Assembly (NCBI GenBank): GCA_902773055.1
Contig: CACYCZ010000003.1
Location: forward strand, 1 to 58,117
Origin: an uncultured Bacteroidales bacterium
GTDB taxonomy: Bacteria; Bacteroidota; Bacteroidia; Bacteroidales; Bacteroidaceae
Length of the DNA: 58,117 nt
Reading direction: 5' to 3'
Shown: one piece after another, positions 1 through 7,776 of the stretch
How the letters are laid out: each line of letters opens with the position of its first letter
How positions within the stretch are numbered: the first letter of the stretch is position 1
Translations under genes and position numbers: made by a program
The notes under the pieces: generated by a model
The model's database searches: none
The model's input: the letters and a program-made list of their open reading frames with translations, nothing else
Told to the model about the DNA's origin: nothing

Positions 1-37
1 ACGAGGTATGAAAATTTCGCCAATTCTCATACCTCGT
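1..37 (-). terminator. hairpin downstream of the DUF2795 gene
   Basis: A perfect 11-bp inverted repeat (arms 1-11 and 27-37) lies 34 bp beyond the stop of the minus-strand gene at 71-292. Any U-tract would fall outside the window, so its role as an intrinsic terminator is inferred from position and stem quality. Confidence 0.55.
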
Positions 38-70
38 TGAATTTGAGGCAGTTACAAACACTACGCCTTA

Positions 71-292
71 CTAATACTCATCCTCGTCAAAGAAAAAATC
101 TTCTTTAGTAGGGTAATCAGGCCATAAATCTTCTATTGATTCATAAGGTTCACCTTCATCTTCTATTTCCTGCAAATTTTCAATTACTTCCATCGGCGCA
201 CCTGAACGGACGGCATAATCTATCAACTCATCCTTTGTTGCTGGCCATGGAGCATCTTCCAACTTTGATGCTAATTCTAAAGTCCAATACAT
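71..292 (-). CDS. DUF2795 small acidic protein
   Basis: A 73-residue acidic protein with the DUF2795 pattern: a helix-rich core containing PATKDELIDYAVRSGAP, followed by an acidic tail ending in DEDEY. This small family is widespread in Bacteroidota and has no established function; no catalytic residues, signal peptide or membrane segment are visible. The gene appears to stand alone, with a -7 box at 313-320 (TACTTTTG on the minus strand) about 20 nt before the ATG and a hairpin after the stop. The family assignment rests on remembered sequence similarity. Confidence 0.85.
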   Translation of the reverse strand: MYWTLELASKLEDAPWPATKDELIDYAVRSGAPMEVIENLQEIEDEGEPYESIEDLWPDYPTKEDFFFDEDEY

Positions 293-312
293 AGTTCTTT
301 TTTTTGCAACGG

Positions 313-329
313 CAAAAGTAATACTTTTG
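313..329. promoter_or_regulatory. palindrome of two facing -7 boxes
   Basis: CAAAAGTA-A-TACTTTTG is a perfect 17-bp palindrome. Each arm is a Bacteroidota -7 box (TAnnTTTG), one per strand. The minus-strand box fits as the promoter of the gene at 71-292; the plus-strand box would drive transcription antisense to the gene at 417. It could instead be a dimer-binding operator over a single promoter. Confidence 0.45.
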
Positions 330-416
330 AAATATAAAAAAGTATATTCTCCTGCCTTTTATTGTTAAACTTTCATAAATTTATTTTCTACGTTCTATAT
401 ATAATCTATAATTATC

Positions 417-1007
417 TTATTTGAAAGCGTTTACAAAATATTTCCCACGTGTCAAAACGGGGTTGAAAAACACTATTCCCCAGTTATACAAATCAAATAT
501 CTGTCTGGCTCTATCCTCTGTCTGCAATTCTTGCCACAGCGAGGGTTTTTGACGGATATTTTTTATTATAAAAATGCTTTTGCTACTTATTCTGGACAAT
601 AGCCGGTCTTTTATATGATATGCCGTCTGCAAATGGTCCATGCACACCATATCCAATATCGGCTGCGACTCAACGAGCTGGCATAAATCATCTTTGTCCG
701 CATAAGACATTACTGCCGACTTACGGCATCCCGCTGAAAGATAATCCCGGCTCATAACCCAACTTTCAGGAACCAGAATATTGTCAGGCTGCACAAAATT
801 GGATATTCTGAACAGCAGTTTATCCACTTCTTCCGTGTTGTCTACGGCCGATTCGGTATAAGTTCGTTCTGAATGGAGACGGGCATAGTCATAATATGGA
901 TTCTCCTGACGAACAACATCAAGCAAAAAGGTATAGGCGTAGGGGGATTGTACGCCATATCCTCTTGAATTTAACATTCTTCTGATGATGTTTTTTACTT
1001 TTTCCAA
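417..1007 (-). CDS. SAM-methyltransferase-like protein, degenerate
   Basis: About 196 residues from a TTG start at 1007. The N-terminus has the Bacteroidota methyltransferase signature SRGYGVQSPYAYTF followed by NPYYDY, and the C-terminus resembles the end of the same family. The glycine-rich SAM-binding loop expected after the linker is not visible; that stretch reads VQPDNILVPES. It may therefore be a non-catalytic relative. Longer reading is possible to 1127, but a -7 box at 1033-1040 lies inside that extension, and from TTG the N-terminus (EKVKNIIRRMLNSRGYGV) looks like remembered homologues. An ATG at 977 is the alternative start. Confidence 0.6.
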   Translation of the reverse strand: MEKVKNIIRRMLNSRGYGVQSPYAYTFLLDVVRQENPYYDYARLHSERTYTESAVDNTEEVDKLLFRISNFVQPDNILVPESWVMSRDYLSAGCRKSAVMSYADKDDLCQLVESQPILDMVCMDHLQTAYHIKDRLLSRISSKSIFIIKNIRQKPSLWQELQTEDRARQIFDLYNWGIVFFNPVLTRGKYFVNAFK

Positions 1008-1032
1008 TTCTGTCTTCTTTAAAAACAGGGTG

Positions 1033-1040
1033 CAAAAATA
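1033..1040 (-). promoter_or_regulatory. -7 box for the gene at 417-1007
   Basis: The minus strand reads TATTTTTG, which matches TAnnTTTG and predicts a leader of about 20 nt before the TTG at 1007. No well-spaced TTTG -33 box is seen (nearest at 1065-1068, gap 24). Confidence 0.5.
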
Positions 1041-1082
1041 CAAAATTTCACAAGAAAAAATCTTCAAAATAAAGTTTTTTAA

Positions 1083-1090
1083 TATATTTG
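1083..1090 (+). promoter_or_regulatory. -7 box for aqpZ
   Basis: TATATTTG matches TAnnTTTG, 51 bp before the aqpZ ATG. The surroundings are AT-rich, so a chance match is possible and no clear -33 box accompanies it. Confidence 0.4.
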
Positions 1091-1141
1091 CTCTCAAATC
1101 ATCGTATAACCATTTAATCACAATCAATTAAATTCAAAAAA

Positions 1142-1816
1142 ATGAAAAAGTATCTTGCAGAAATGGTAGGTACATTTGTACTTACATTATTGGGTTGCGG
1201 CACTGCCGTTAGTTTAGCATGTGGTACAGACACAGCATCTGTTGTCGGCACAGCCTTTGCTTTTGGTCTTGCCGTTGTAGCTATGGCTTATACCATTGGC
1301 GGTATCAGCGGTTGCCATATTAATCCAGCCATCACTGTTGGCTGCCTTCTTTCCAAGCGTATTGATGCCAAAGATGCCTGTGGCTACATTGTATTCCAAG
1401 TTATCGGTGCTATTCTTGCCGCTGCTGTTTTGTTTGCCATTACAAGTGTTACTGCTACTGACTTTGCCGGCACTACAACAGGTGCCAACAGTTGTGCGGG
1501 TGCTGGTTCTCAGCTGGCCGGTTTTATTGTTGAGGTTGTACTGACCTTCATTTTCGTTCTGGTAGTATTAGGTACTACTGATGCCAAGAAAGGCGCCGGC
1601 AACTTTGCAGGTCTGGCTATTGGTCTTTCTCTGATTTTAATTCATCTTGTAGGCATCCACTACACTGGTACTTCTGTCAATCCGGCCCGCTCCATTGGTC
1701 CGGCTTTGTTTGAAGGTGGTCAGGCTCTCACAGATCTTTGGGTATTTATCGTTGCTCCTATCTGTGGTGCCATCCTGAGCGCATGTGTATGGAATGTCTT
1801 GGCTGACAAAGACTGA
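1142..1816 (+). CDS. aqpZ: aquaporin Z
   Basis: Inner-membrane water channel of the MIP family, 224 residues, the usual size. Six hydrophobic segments and the two half-helix NPA motifs are visible (residues 61-63 and 180-182). The selectivity-filter residues expected for a water-specific AqpZ are present: Phe41, His168, Thr177 and Arg183. This argues for water rather than glycerol transport. The gene is monocistronic, divergent from the methyltransferase-like gene, and closed by a strong bidirectional terminator at 1838-1868. Confidence 0.95.
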   Translation: MKKYLAEMVGTFVLTLLGCGTAVSLACGTDTASVVGTAFAFGLAVVAMAYTIGGISGCHINPAITVGCLLSKRIDAKDACGYIVFQVIGAILAAAVLFAITSVTATDFAGTTTGANSCAGAGSQLAGFIVEVVLTFIFVLVVLGTTDAKKGAGNFAGLAIGLSLILIHLVGIHYTGTSVNPARSIGPALFEGGQALTDLWVFIVAPICGAILSACVWNVLADKD

Positions 1817-1837
1817 TTTATTATTCAATTTATTCAT

Positions 1838-1868
1838 AAAAAACTCCTCTTCATGAGGAGTTTTTTTT
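1838..1868. terminator. bidirectional terminator, aqpZ / DUF4294
   Basis: Stem ACTCCTC/GAGGAGT (1843-1849, 1855-1861) with a 5-nt loop, an A-run on the left and eight Ts on the right, so it can stop transcripts from both convergent genes. It touches the 3' end of the minus-strand gene. Confidence 0.9.
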
Positions 1869-2481
1869 ATAACTGTCCGCTTTCTACCATTAAGACTATC
1901 CGTTCCGTAAATTTATCTTCTCCCTGCGGATCATATTTCTTTGTCAAACTGTTGCCATACAGTCCGGCAAATACTTGATAAAAACCGGCTTTTAAAGGCC
2001 CCAAAAAGGCTTTTACCATTTCGTATGAACTTTGTCCGCACTCTCTGTTAATCAGTTTTACTAGCAGTTTACCCTGGGAACGTGACATTTTTTTTACCAA
2101 CGGCGTATATTGTTCCTTTATACCCTTTTCCACAGCAGCAATATGTACTTTGCGCGACTTTTCATCAGGCAAAGTCTGGAGATAATCATAAGTTTCTATC
2201 AATGTCTGCTTGGCCAATTGAGCTATAGGAAAAACATATTTGATATTCGCTACCATACGGTTGTATTTCTCTCTGGCCTTGTCGTTCTTGAAGACCATTG
2301 GTGATATCTTGTAAAACGTATGTAACGTGATATTAGGGATACTGTCACCCTTGTAAAAGGCATTGTTGATCTTTACATACATACCTGCCTGCAGTGTATC
2401 ACTATTTAAAATGTCTTCGGCCATAACCTGATGGGTTATGCTGAAAACCAATAAGATTACTGCATATATGTATTTTTTCAT
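1867..2481 (-). CDS. DUF4294 exported protein
   Basis: A 204-residue protein starting at MKKYIYAV, with an N-terminal signal peptide (hydrophobic residues 4-17, then VMA). The mature part matches DUF4294: a short beta-rich start with GDSIPNITL, a helical stretch KYNRMVANIKYVFPIAQLA, then SQGKLLVKLINRECGQSSYE and YDPQGEDKFTERIV. The family is restricted to Bacteroidota and has no known function; it is predicted to act in the periplasm or at the outer membrane. The 12-nt longer start would lie almost on the promoter box at 2491-2498, so the second Met is preferred. Confidence 0.8.
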   Translation of the reverse strand: MKKYIYAVILLVFSITHQVMAEDILNSDTLQAGMYVKINNAFYKGDSIPNITLHTFYKISPMVFKNDKAREKYNRMVANIKYVFPIAQLAKQTLIETYDYLQTLPDEKSRKVHIAAVEKGIKEQYTPLVKKMSRSQGKLLVKLINRECGQSSYEMVKAFLGPLKAGFYQVFAGLYGNSLTKKYDPQGEDKFTERIVLMVESGQL

Positions 2482-2490
2482 ATCAAAATA

Positions 2491-2498
2491 CAAAAGTA
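2491..2498 (-). promoter_or_regulatory. -7 box for the DUF4294 gene
   Basis: The minus strand reads TACTTTTG only 9 bp from the chosen ATG (2481), predicting a very short 5' leader of about 5 nt. Confidence 0.45.
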
Positions 2499-2616
2499 AT
2501 AAGTTTTTGCTTGTATATTCCTCCCAAACATAATTTATTGACGCTTTTTAGGGTTTTGTCTCTGCGTATCTGTGTTTTTTTTAGTTATTTTGCATTTGTA
2601 TAACAGAAATAAACTT

Positions 2617-4620
2617 ATGACTCTGCCTAAATACATCTTGCTGTATTTTTGTCTGCTTCTGTCTGTTGATTGTTGTAACGCACAAAACTATACATGGGAA
2701 GAGTTTGTTGAAGATTTTTTTCAACAAGAAGAAAATATTGAAACAGAAAATGAGCAAGGTTCCTTGTTGGAAGAGTTGACCGAGTTGCACCACAATCCCT
2801 TTGACATCAATAAAATTAAAAAAGAAAATCTGCAGTTGCTGCCTTTCTTGTCCATTCAACAGACTGACAGCATTCTCAGCTACCTGCACCGATATGGTCC
2901 CATACTCTCAATGAAAGAATTGTTGCTTATCCCCACATTAGACAAAAAAACAAGAGACTTTCTTTCTCTCTTTGTCTATTGCAAGGATGCAGAGGGTTCC
3001 GTCTATGACATCAAGGCAAGATCTATTCCAAAATGGTCACACCAGCTGACAGGTAATTTTAGCATTCCCCTTTATCAACGGGAGGGTTTCAAATCACATC
3101 AGTACAAGGGTTATCCTTTTGCCGGCAGCATCAGATACCGAGGACGGCTGAAAGACAGGACGGAGTGGGGTATTACTCTTCAGAATGATGAAGGCGAACC
3201 CCTTGGGTCTAGCGGAAATTATATCTTTGATTATCAGAGTTTCTTTCTGACAGGAACAGGAAAACATTATATTGAAAGATGGATTATCGGAGATTTCAAG
3301 CTGCATTTTGGCTCTGGTCTTGTCATCGGACAGGGATTTTGGAACAACATGGTGTCAGCCCTGACGTTTTCCAAGCATACAGGACAGACTATCTTCAAGC
3401 ATACATCTACCGATGAAACAAAATTTCTCAGAGGCGGTGCCGTTACCCTGACATACAAAGCTGCAAGCATGACTCTCTTTGGTTCCTACAGGCTACGTGA
3501 TGCCACCCTGCACCACAATAATATAACAACCTTGCTTTTGACAGGCCTGCACAGGACACAATCTGAACTGAACAGGAAAAACACTGCTGCCTTGTTCACA
3601 ACCGGCGGTAATCTGGATTTTGATCTGCAGCGTTTTCGCGTAGGTGTCTCTGCAGTATATACTTCGCTTGACAAAGCTTTTGACAATGGTAACACACTAT
3701 ATAAAAAGTATTATCCGAAAGGAAAATTTTTTAGCAACTATGGCATACACTACAGCTATAACAGCAATTCCGTTTTTATACAAGGTGAAGAAGCTGTCGA
3801 CTCAAAAGGGCATGTTGCAGCATTAAATAAAATCACTTTTGCCCCAAGCTACAATTTCAAGACCATTTTAATGCACCGCTATTATGACATGGCCTATAAT
3901 GCTCTTCATGCCTTTGCCTATTCAGCACGGGGATATGTAAAAAATGAACATGGCCTGTTAGGCGGTATGCAGATGATATATAAGAGAAAATGGCATTTCA
4001 AGGCAGCCTTGGACTATTCCTTTCATCCGTTTGCCATATATGGTACATCCCGCGCATCCAACCGTTTTGCCCTGTATACACAGGCTGAATATCTGCCCAA
4101 TGACAAAACTTCTTTCTCCGCACGCTATCATTTAAAAAGCCATCAGGAAGACAGTAAGCGCCATCCCGGCATATTATACAATATATATAGGCACCGTTGG
4201 AAGCTTCAGGCTCATTATAATATAGGCATCCTCAAAAATGTTTCAGCCATTGATCTGGCTTATGTCACCACGCAAAACAAGAATCCAGACTATGGCAGTA
4301 TGATATCCCAGAGGATTTCCGCAAAGTGGAAAAAATGGTCATTGAGTGCTATCGCGGCATGGTTCAACACGAGCAGCTATGCCTCTGCACTGTATCTGTA
4401 TGAACCGGGGCCCGTTTATTCCTTCAACTATCCTGCATGCTACTACCATGGATGGAGAACTGCCGTCATGCTTTTAGGTAACATTAGTCATAAACTGAGC
4501 TTTGCTGTCAAATACGGCCTGACATATTATACCAACAGAAAAACTATTTCCTCTTCTACACAACTCATTTCACAACCCTACAAAAACGATTTATACATTC
4601 AAATAAATAAAAAATTTTAG
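2617..4620 (+). CDS. exported helix-hairpin-helix / beta-rich protein
   Basis: A 667-residue protein with a signal peptide (hydrophobic residues 6-17, cleavage near CNAQ). Residues about 35-125 contain two helix-hairpin-helix units: NPFDINKIKKENLQLLPFLS, then a segment with GPILSMKELLLIPTLD, similar to ComEA-type HhH motifs. The remaining ~530 residues are rich in alternating aromatic/polar strands (FGSGLVIGQGFW, FRVGVSAVYT), like an outer-membrane beta-barrel. Proteins of this architecture are common and uncharacterised in Bacteroidota; a role in DNA uptake is suggested only by the HhH part. Start taken at the internal ATG preceding the signal peptide rather than at 2572. Confidence 0.7.
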   Translation: MTLPKYILLYFCLLLSVDCCNAQNYTWEEFVEDFFQQEENIETENEQGSLLEELTELHHNPFDINKIKKENLQLLPFLSIQQTDSILSYLHRYGPILSMKELLLIPTLDKKTRDFLSLFVYCKDAEGSVYDIKARSIPKWSHQLTGNFSIPLYQREGFKSHQYKGYPFAGSIRYRGRLKDRTEWGITLQNDEGEPLGSSGNYIFDYQSFFLTGTGKHYIERWIIGDFKLHFGSGLVIGQGFWNNMVSALTFSKHTGQTIFKHTSTDETKFLRGGAVTLTYKAASMTLFGSYRLRDATLHHNNITTLLLTGLHRTQSELNRKNTAALFTTGGNLDFDLQRFRVGVSAVYTSLDKAFDNGNTLYKKYYPKGKFFSNYGIHYSYNSNSVFIQGEEAVDSKGHVAALNKITFAPSYNFKTILMHRYYDMAYNALHAFAYSARGYVKNEHGLLGGMQMIYKRKWHFKAALDYSFHPFAIYGTSRASNRFALYTQAEYLPNDKTSFSARYHLKSHQEDSKRHPGILYNIYRHRWKLQAHYNIGILKNVSAIDLAYVTTQNKNPDYGSMISQRISAKWKKWSLSAIAAWFNTSSYASALYLYEPGPVYSFNYPACYYHGWRTAVMLLGNISHKLSFAVKYGLTYYTNRKTISSSTQLISQPYKNDLYIQINKKF

Positions 4621-4674
4621 TGCCGAATCGGTCAACTTTGTTAATTTCGCACCACAATAAAAATAACACAGATT

Positions 4675-5451
4675 ATGTCTACCGTTCTTTATCCTTCACC
4701 TATTTTCGGTCCTGTACACAGTCGCAGACTCGGTATTTCGTTAGGCATTAATCTTATGCCTGCTGACGGAAAAATATGCAATTTTGACTGCATTTATTGC
4801 GAATGTGGATTCAACAAAGACTTCAGAACCACTTCAAAGCGCCCCTCCAGACAGATTGTATATAATGAATTGGAGAAAACATTAACCAAGATGATTTCCA
4901 ACGGCCAACGGCCAAATGTCCTTACATTTGCCGGAAACGGAGAACCTACTGCACATCCCCATTTCAAAGAAATCATTGAAGATACAATTGCGCTGAGAAA
5001 CAAATTTTGTCCTGAATCTAAGGTAAGCGTCTTGTCGAATGCCACGCTGATAAATCGCCAAAATGTATTTGACGCCCTGATGATAGTAGATAATAATATC
5101 CTCAAACTCGATACTGTCAACATAAACTATATCCGAACTACCAACCGTCCATTGCCAGGCTACAATGTTGAAAAGCAGATTGAGTATATGAAAAAATTCA
5201 ATGGCCACTGTATCATACAAACCATGTTCATGAAAGGTTCCATCAACAATATTGATGTCAATAATGTCAAACCTGAATATATTGAACCCTGGCTTGAAGC
5301 AGTAGCCTGCATCAAACCACAACAGGTTATGATCTACACCATTGACCGGGAAACCCCATATAAAAATCTTTTCAAGGCTACCAAGGAAGAACTTGATAAT
5401 ATAGTCAGACAGATAGAACAATTGGGTATTCCTGCTTCGGCTTCCTATTAG
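4675..5451 (+). CDS. radical SAM protein
   Basis: A 258-residue radical SAM enzyme with the 4Fe-4S motif CNFDCIYC (Cys35, Cys39, Cys42) and a SAM-binding stretch FAGNGEPTAHP around residue 85. The N-terminus FGPVHSRRLGISLGINLMP matches the group (COG0731-like) often annotated simply as a radical SAM/Fe-S oxidoreductase. There is no extra Fe-S domain; the substrate is unknown. It lies 54 bp after the HhH gene without a visible terminator between them, so co-transcription is possible. A 10-bp hairpin and a palindromic repeat array follow. Confidence 0.88.
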   Translation: MSTVLYPSPIFGPVHSRRLGISLGINLMPADGKICNFDCIYCECGFNKDFRTTSKRPSRQIVYNELEKTLTKMISNGQRPNVLTFAGNGEPTAHPHFKEIIEDTIALRNKFCPESKVSVLSNATLINRQNVFDALMIVDNNILKLDTVNINYIRTTNRPLPGYNVEKQIEYMKKFNGHCIIQTMFMKGSINNIDVNNVKPEYIEPWLEAVACIKPQQVMIYTIDRETPYKNLFKATKEELDNIVRQIEQLGIPASASY

Positions 5452-5488
5452 AAAAAATGTTTTTATAACATAATTTACAACTTCTTTT

Positions 5489-5520
5489 TACCCCCTCTGC
5501 AGTAGCTTGTAGAGGGGGTA
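5489..5520 (+). terminator. GC-rich hairpin after the radical SAM gene
   Basis: Perfect 10-bp stem TACCCCCTCT/AGAGGGGGTA with a 12-nt loop, followed by AATTTT. It could end the radical SAM transcript, although its right arm is also the flank conserved in both copies of the 22-bp array. Confidence 0.45.
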
Positions 5521-5592
5521 AATTTTGCAGGCCTACGAGATTTTACCAGCAGGCCTGCGCGTTGAAACTGGCAGGCCTGCCAGTGAAAAAAG
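5511..5592 (+). repeat. 22-bp periodic AGGCCT array, copy 1
   Basis: Three units start with GCAGGCCT at 5527, 5549 and 5571, exactly 22 bp apart, each centred on the palindrome AGGCCT. The array is preceded by the conserved flank AGAGGGGGTAAATTTT. An inverted second copy lies at 20881-20976 with the units in the same order and only 3-4 differences per unit. The interval 5452-5723 holds nothing else besides the nadA promoter. Confidence 0.85.
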
Positions 5593-5696
5593 AATAACCG
5601 GGCTGTTAAATTTATTCTTTCAACCACCTCTTTGCTATATTGCCTGCTCATCCTTTTTTTAGGCATAAAACATAGGATTTTCTTGCATTAAAATAG

Positions 5697-5704
5697 TACT
5701 TTTG
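5697..5704 (+). promoter_or_regulatory. -7 box for nadA
   Basis: TACTTTTG, 19 bp before the ATG, predicting a leader of about 15 nt. No consensus -33 box. Confidence 0.55.
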
Positions 5705-5723
5705 TAAAAATATTTTTCCAACC

Positions 5724-6731
5724 ATGACGAATATAAAAGAACACTGGAAGAAAAAAGGATATGTTGATGAGCCCGTTCCTTCAAATATCAATATAGAAAA
5801 AGAAATACTCAGAATGTGTGATGAGAAAAATGCCATCATTCTATCTCACTATTATACTGAAAAATCTCTTCAGAAAATAGCCCACTTTGTAGGCGACAGC
5901 CTGGCACTTGCCCGTCAAGCCCAGAAAACCAAAGCCGACATCATCGTCATGGTAGGTGTTCACTTTATGGGTGAAACCAACAAAATTCTCTGCCCGGACA
6001 AGAAGGTACTCATCCCGGATATGAATGCATCATGCTCGTTGGCCGAAAGTTGCCCTGCAGATAAATTTGCCGCATTTAAGAAGGCTCACCCCAATCATAC
6101 AGTTGTTTCCTATGTCAATACTACTGCTGCTGTCAAGGCACTGACTGACATTGCCGTTACCTCCGCCAATGCATGTGAAATAATTGAAAGTCTTCCTCAA
6201 GATGAAAAAATAATCTTCGGCCCTGACAAAAATTTAGGAGCATACATTAATGCCAAGACAGGTCGAAACATGCTGTTATGGGATGGTGCATGTGTTGTTC
6301 ATGAACGTTTTTCTGTTGAAAAGATTATTGAACTCAAACAACAATATCCAAATGCAAAAGTATTAGCTCATCCTGAATGTAAGGGCCAAATATTAAAATT
6401 AGCCGATGTCATAGGCTCTACTGCTGCGTTGTTGAAATATACCATGAAAAGCAATGAAAAGGTATTTATTATTGCAACTGAAAGCGGTATTATATTTGAA
6501 ATGGAGAAAAATTCTCCAGACAAGAAGTTTATTCCCGTACCGCCAGAAACAACAGAGGGTGTAGGCTGTCACTGCAACGAGTGTGCATACATGAGACTTA
6601 ACACTATGGAAAAACTCTATAATTGCCTGAAATATGAATGGCCAGAAATAATCATTGACCAACAGACCATTGATGCTGCTGTCAGGCCTATTGATAAAAT
6701 GCTGAATATATCTGAAAAATTAGGATTATAA
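5724..6731 (+). CDS. nadA: quinolinate synthase NadA
   Basis: Condenses iminoaspartate with dihydroxyacetone phosphate to quinolinate in NAD biosynthesis; cytoplasmic 4Fe-4S enzyme. At 335 residues it is full length. The three cluster cysteines can be placed at Cys104 (MNASCSLAES), Cys190 (WDGACVVHE) and Cys287 (CHCNECAYM). Its partner nadB lies about 9 kb away at 15721; no nadC is in the window, so the pathway genes are split. The gene has its own promoter box and ends in a very strong hairpin. Confidence 0.96.
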   Translation: MTNIKEHWKKKGYVDEPVPSNINIEKEILRMCDEKNAIILSHYYTEKSLQKIAHFVGDSLALARQAQKTKADIIVMVGVHFMGETNKILCPDKKVLIPDMNASCSLAESCPADKFAAFKKAHPNHTVVSYVNTTAAVKALTDIAVTSANACEIIESLPQDEKIIFGPDKNLGAYINAKTGRNMLLWDGACVVHERFSVEKIIELKQQYPNAKVLAHPECKGQILKLADVIGSTAALLKYTMKSNEKVFIIATESGIIFEMEKNSPDKKFIPVPPETTEGVGCHCNECAYMRLNTMEKLYNCLKYEWPEIIIDQQTIDAAVRPIDKMLNISEKLGL

Positions 6732-6744
6732 TATTATTTTTATC

Positions 6745-6787
6745 AGAAAATGGCATTTCCCTTTATCAAAGAGAAATGCCATTTTCT
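6745..6787. terminator. 15-bp terminator hairpin shared with a gene end
   Basis: Perfect 15-bp stem (6745-6759 with 6773-6787). It lies just after nadA and includes the last seven codons and stop of the minus-strand methyltransferase gene. Confidence 0.8.
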
Positions 6788-7311
6788 ATAACCTTTCTGA
6801 AATACTCCCATATTACTATCGATGCAGTACATGACACATTTAATGAATGTTTTGTACCATACTGAGGTATCTCAAGACATTCATCACATATATTCACTAC
6901 ATCTTGTTTCACACCTTTTACCTCGTTGCCTAAAATAAGTGCATATTTAGTATTTTTATTCAAGTTCCAATTGTTGAGTTTCGTACTTCCCTCCACTTGT
7001 TCTACAGCAACTATCATATAATTATTTCTGCGAAGTTCATCTATCGCTGTAAATATATTTTCATAATATTGCCAGTCTACTGAATCTTCTGCACCAAGAG
7101 CTGTCTTGTGTATTTCTACCGATGGCGGACAGGCTGTTATGCCACAGATAATAATTTTCTCGACCCTGAATGCATCAGATGTACGAAAAATACTTCCTAT
7201 ATTATAAAAACTTCTTATATCGTCAAGAATAATTGTAAGCGGCAGTTTTTTTGCCTTATGAAAATCAGTTACACTGATGCGATTCATTTCCTCTATAGTC
7301 AGTTTTTTCAT
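6766..7311 (-). CDS. TrmH/SpoU-family RNA 2'-O-methyltransferase
   Basis: A 181-residue SPOUT methyltransferase that uses SAM to methylate a ribose 2'-OH in tRNA or rRNA. All three family motifs are present: NIGSIFRTSDAF (motif 1), LILGNEVKGV (motif 2) and SLNVSCTASIVIWEY (motif 3), which form the trefoil knot. There is no N-terminal L30e-like RNA-binding domain, so the specific RNA target cannot be read. The start at 7311 is chosen because a -7 box lies at 7331-7338; the longer reading to 7437 would run through that promoter. Its 3' end is embedded in the nadA terminator. Confidence 0.88.
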   Translation of the reverse strand: MKKLTIEEMNRISVTDFHKAKKLPLTIILDDIRSFYNIGSIFRTSDAFRVEKIIICGITACPPSVEIHKTALGAEDSVDWQYYENIFTAIDELRRNNYMIVAVEQVEGSTKLNNWNLNKNTKYALILGNEVKGVKQDVVNICDECLEIPQYGTKHSLNVSCTASIVIWEYFRKVIENGISL

Positions 7312-7330
7312 AAAAAAAATAATTTCAGGA

Positions 7331-7338
7331 CAAAGATA
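7331..7338 (-). promoter_or_regulatory. -7 box for the SpoU gene
   Basis: The minus strand reads TATCTTTG, 19 bp before the ATG at 7311, supporting the short start. Confidence 0.55.
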
Positions 7339-7747
7339 ATAAAGCTTGTGTAAAACCTGTTGATAAGTAAAAGTAAAACTACTCATAACTCTGTGCAAAA
7401 AAGAACAGAAAAAAGTCTTTTCGCCGTTATTAGTCATCCACCATTTATAAACCCTTTTTTACATCCTATTAAAACAATTTTTCAACATCTTACCTGATTA
7501 ATTCAAAAAAGAAGAAACATATATGTTGAAATATATATATAATCTTTTGATTTATAAAATTTTGTTTTGTTGATAAATTGTTAATAAAATAATATGTAAT
7601 TTACTATTTAAAAGGTATAAAAATGACTTTTACACAATATTCACAATCCATCATATACATACAATTTTTTATCTATTAAAATATAGAAAAATTTATCTAT
7701 GATGTTAGTGTAGACTGTTCATAATTTCTAAATAGCAATTTTTTATG
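7339..7747. other. AT-rich divergent intergenic region
   Basis: About 400 bp of strongly AT-rich sequence between the divergent SpoU and alkaline phosphatase promoters. No gene, RNA, array or convincing inverted repeat is seen. The length leaves room for regulation of the phosphatase operon, but no operator can be named. Confidence 0.5.
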
Positions 7748-7755
7748 TAATTTTG
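7748..7755 (+). promoter_or_regulatory. -7 box for the phosphatase operon
   Basis: TAATTTTG, 21 bp before the ATG. A TTTC at 7725-7728 is one mismatch from the -33 TTTG at the ideal 19-bp spacing. Confidence 0.6.
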
Positions 7756-7776
7756 TATAACATAAAATAAGAGACA

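Noticed and set aside
5511-5592. Possible CRISPR array
   Set aside because: Units are adjacent 22-bp copies with no unique spacers, only three or four per site, and no cas genes nearby.
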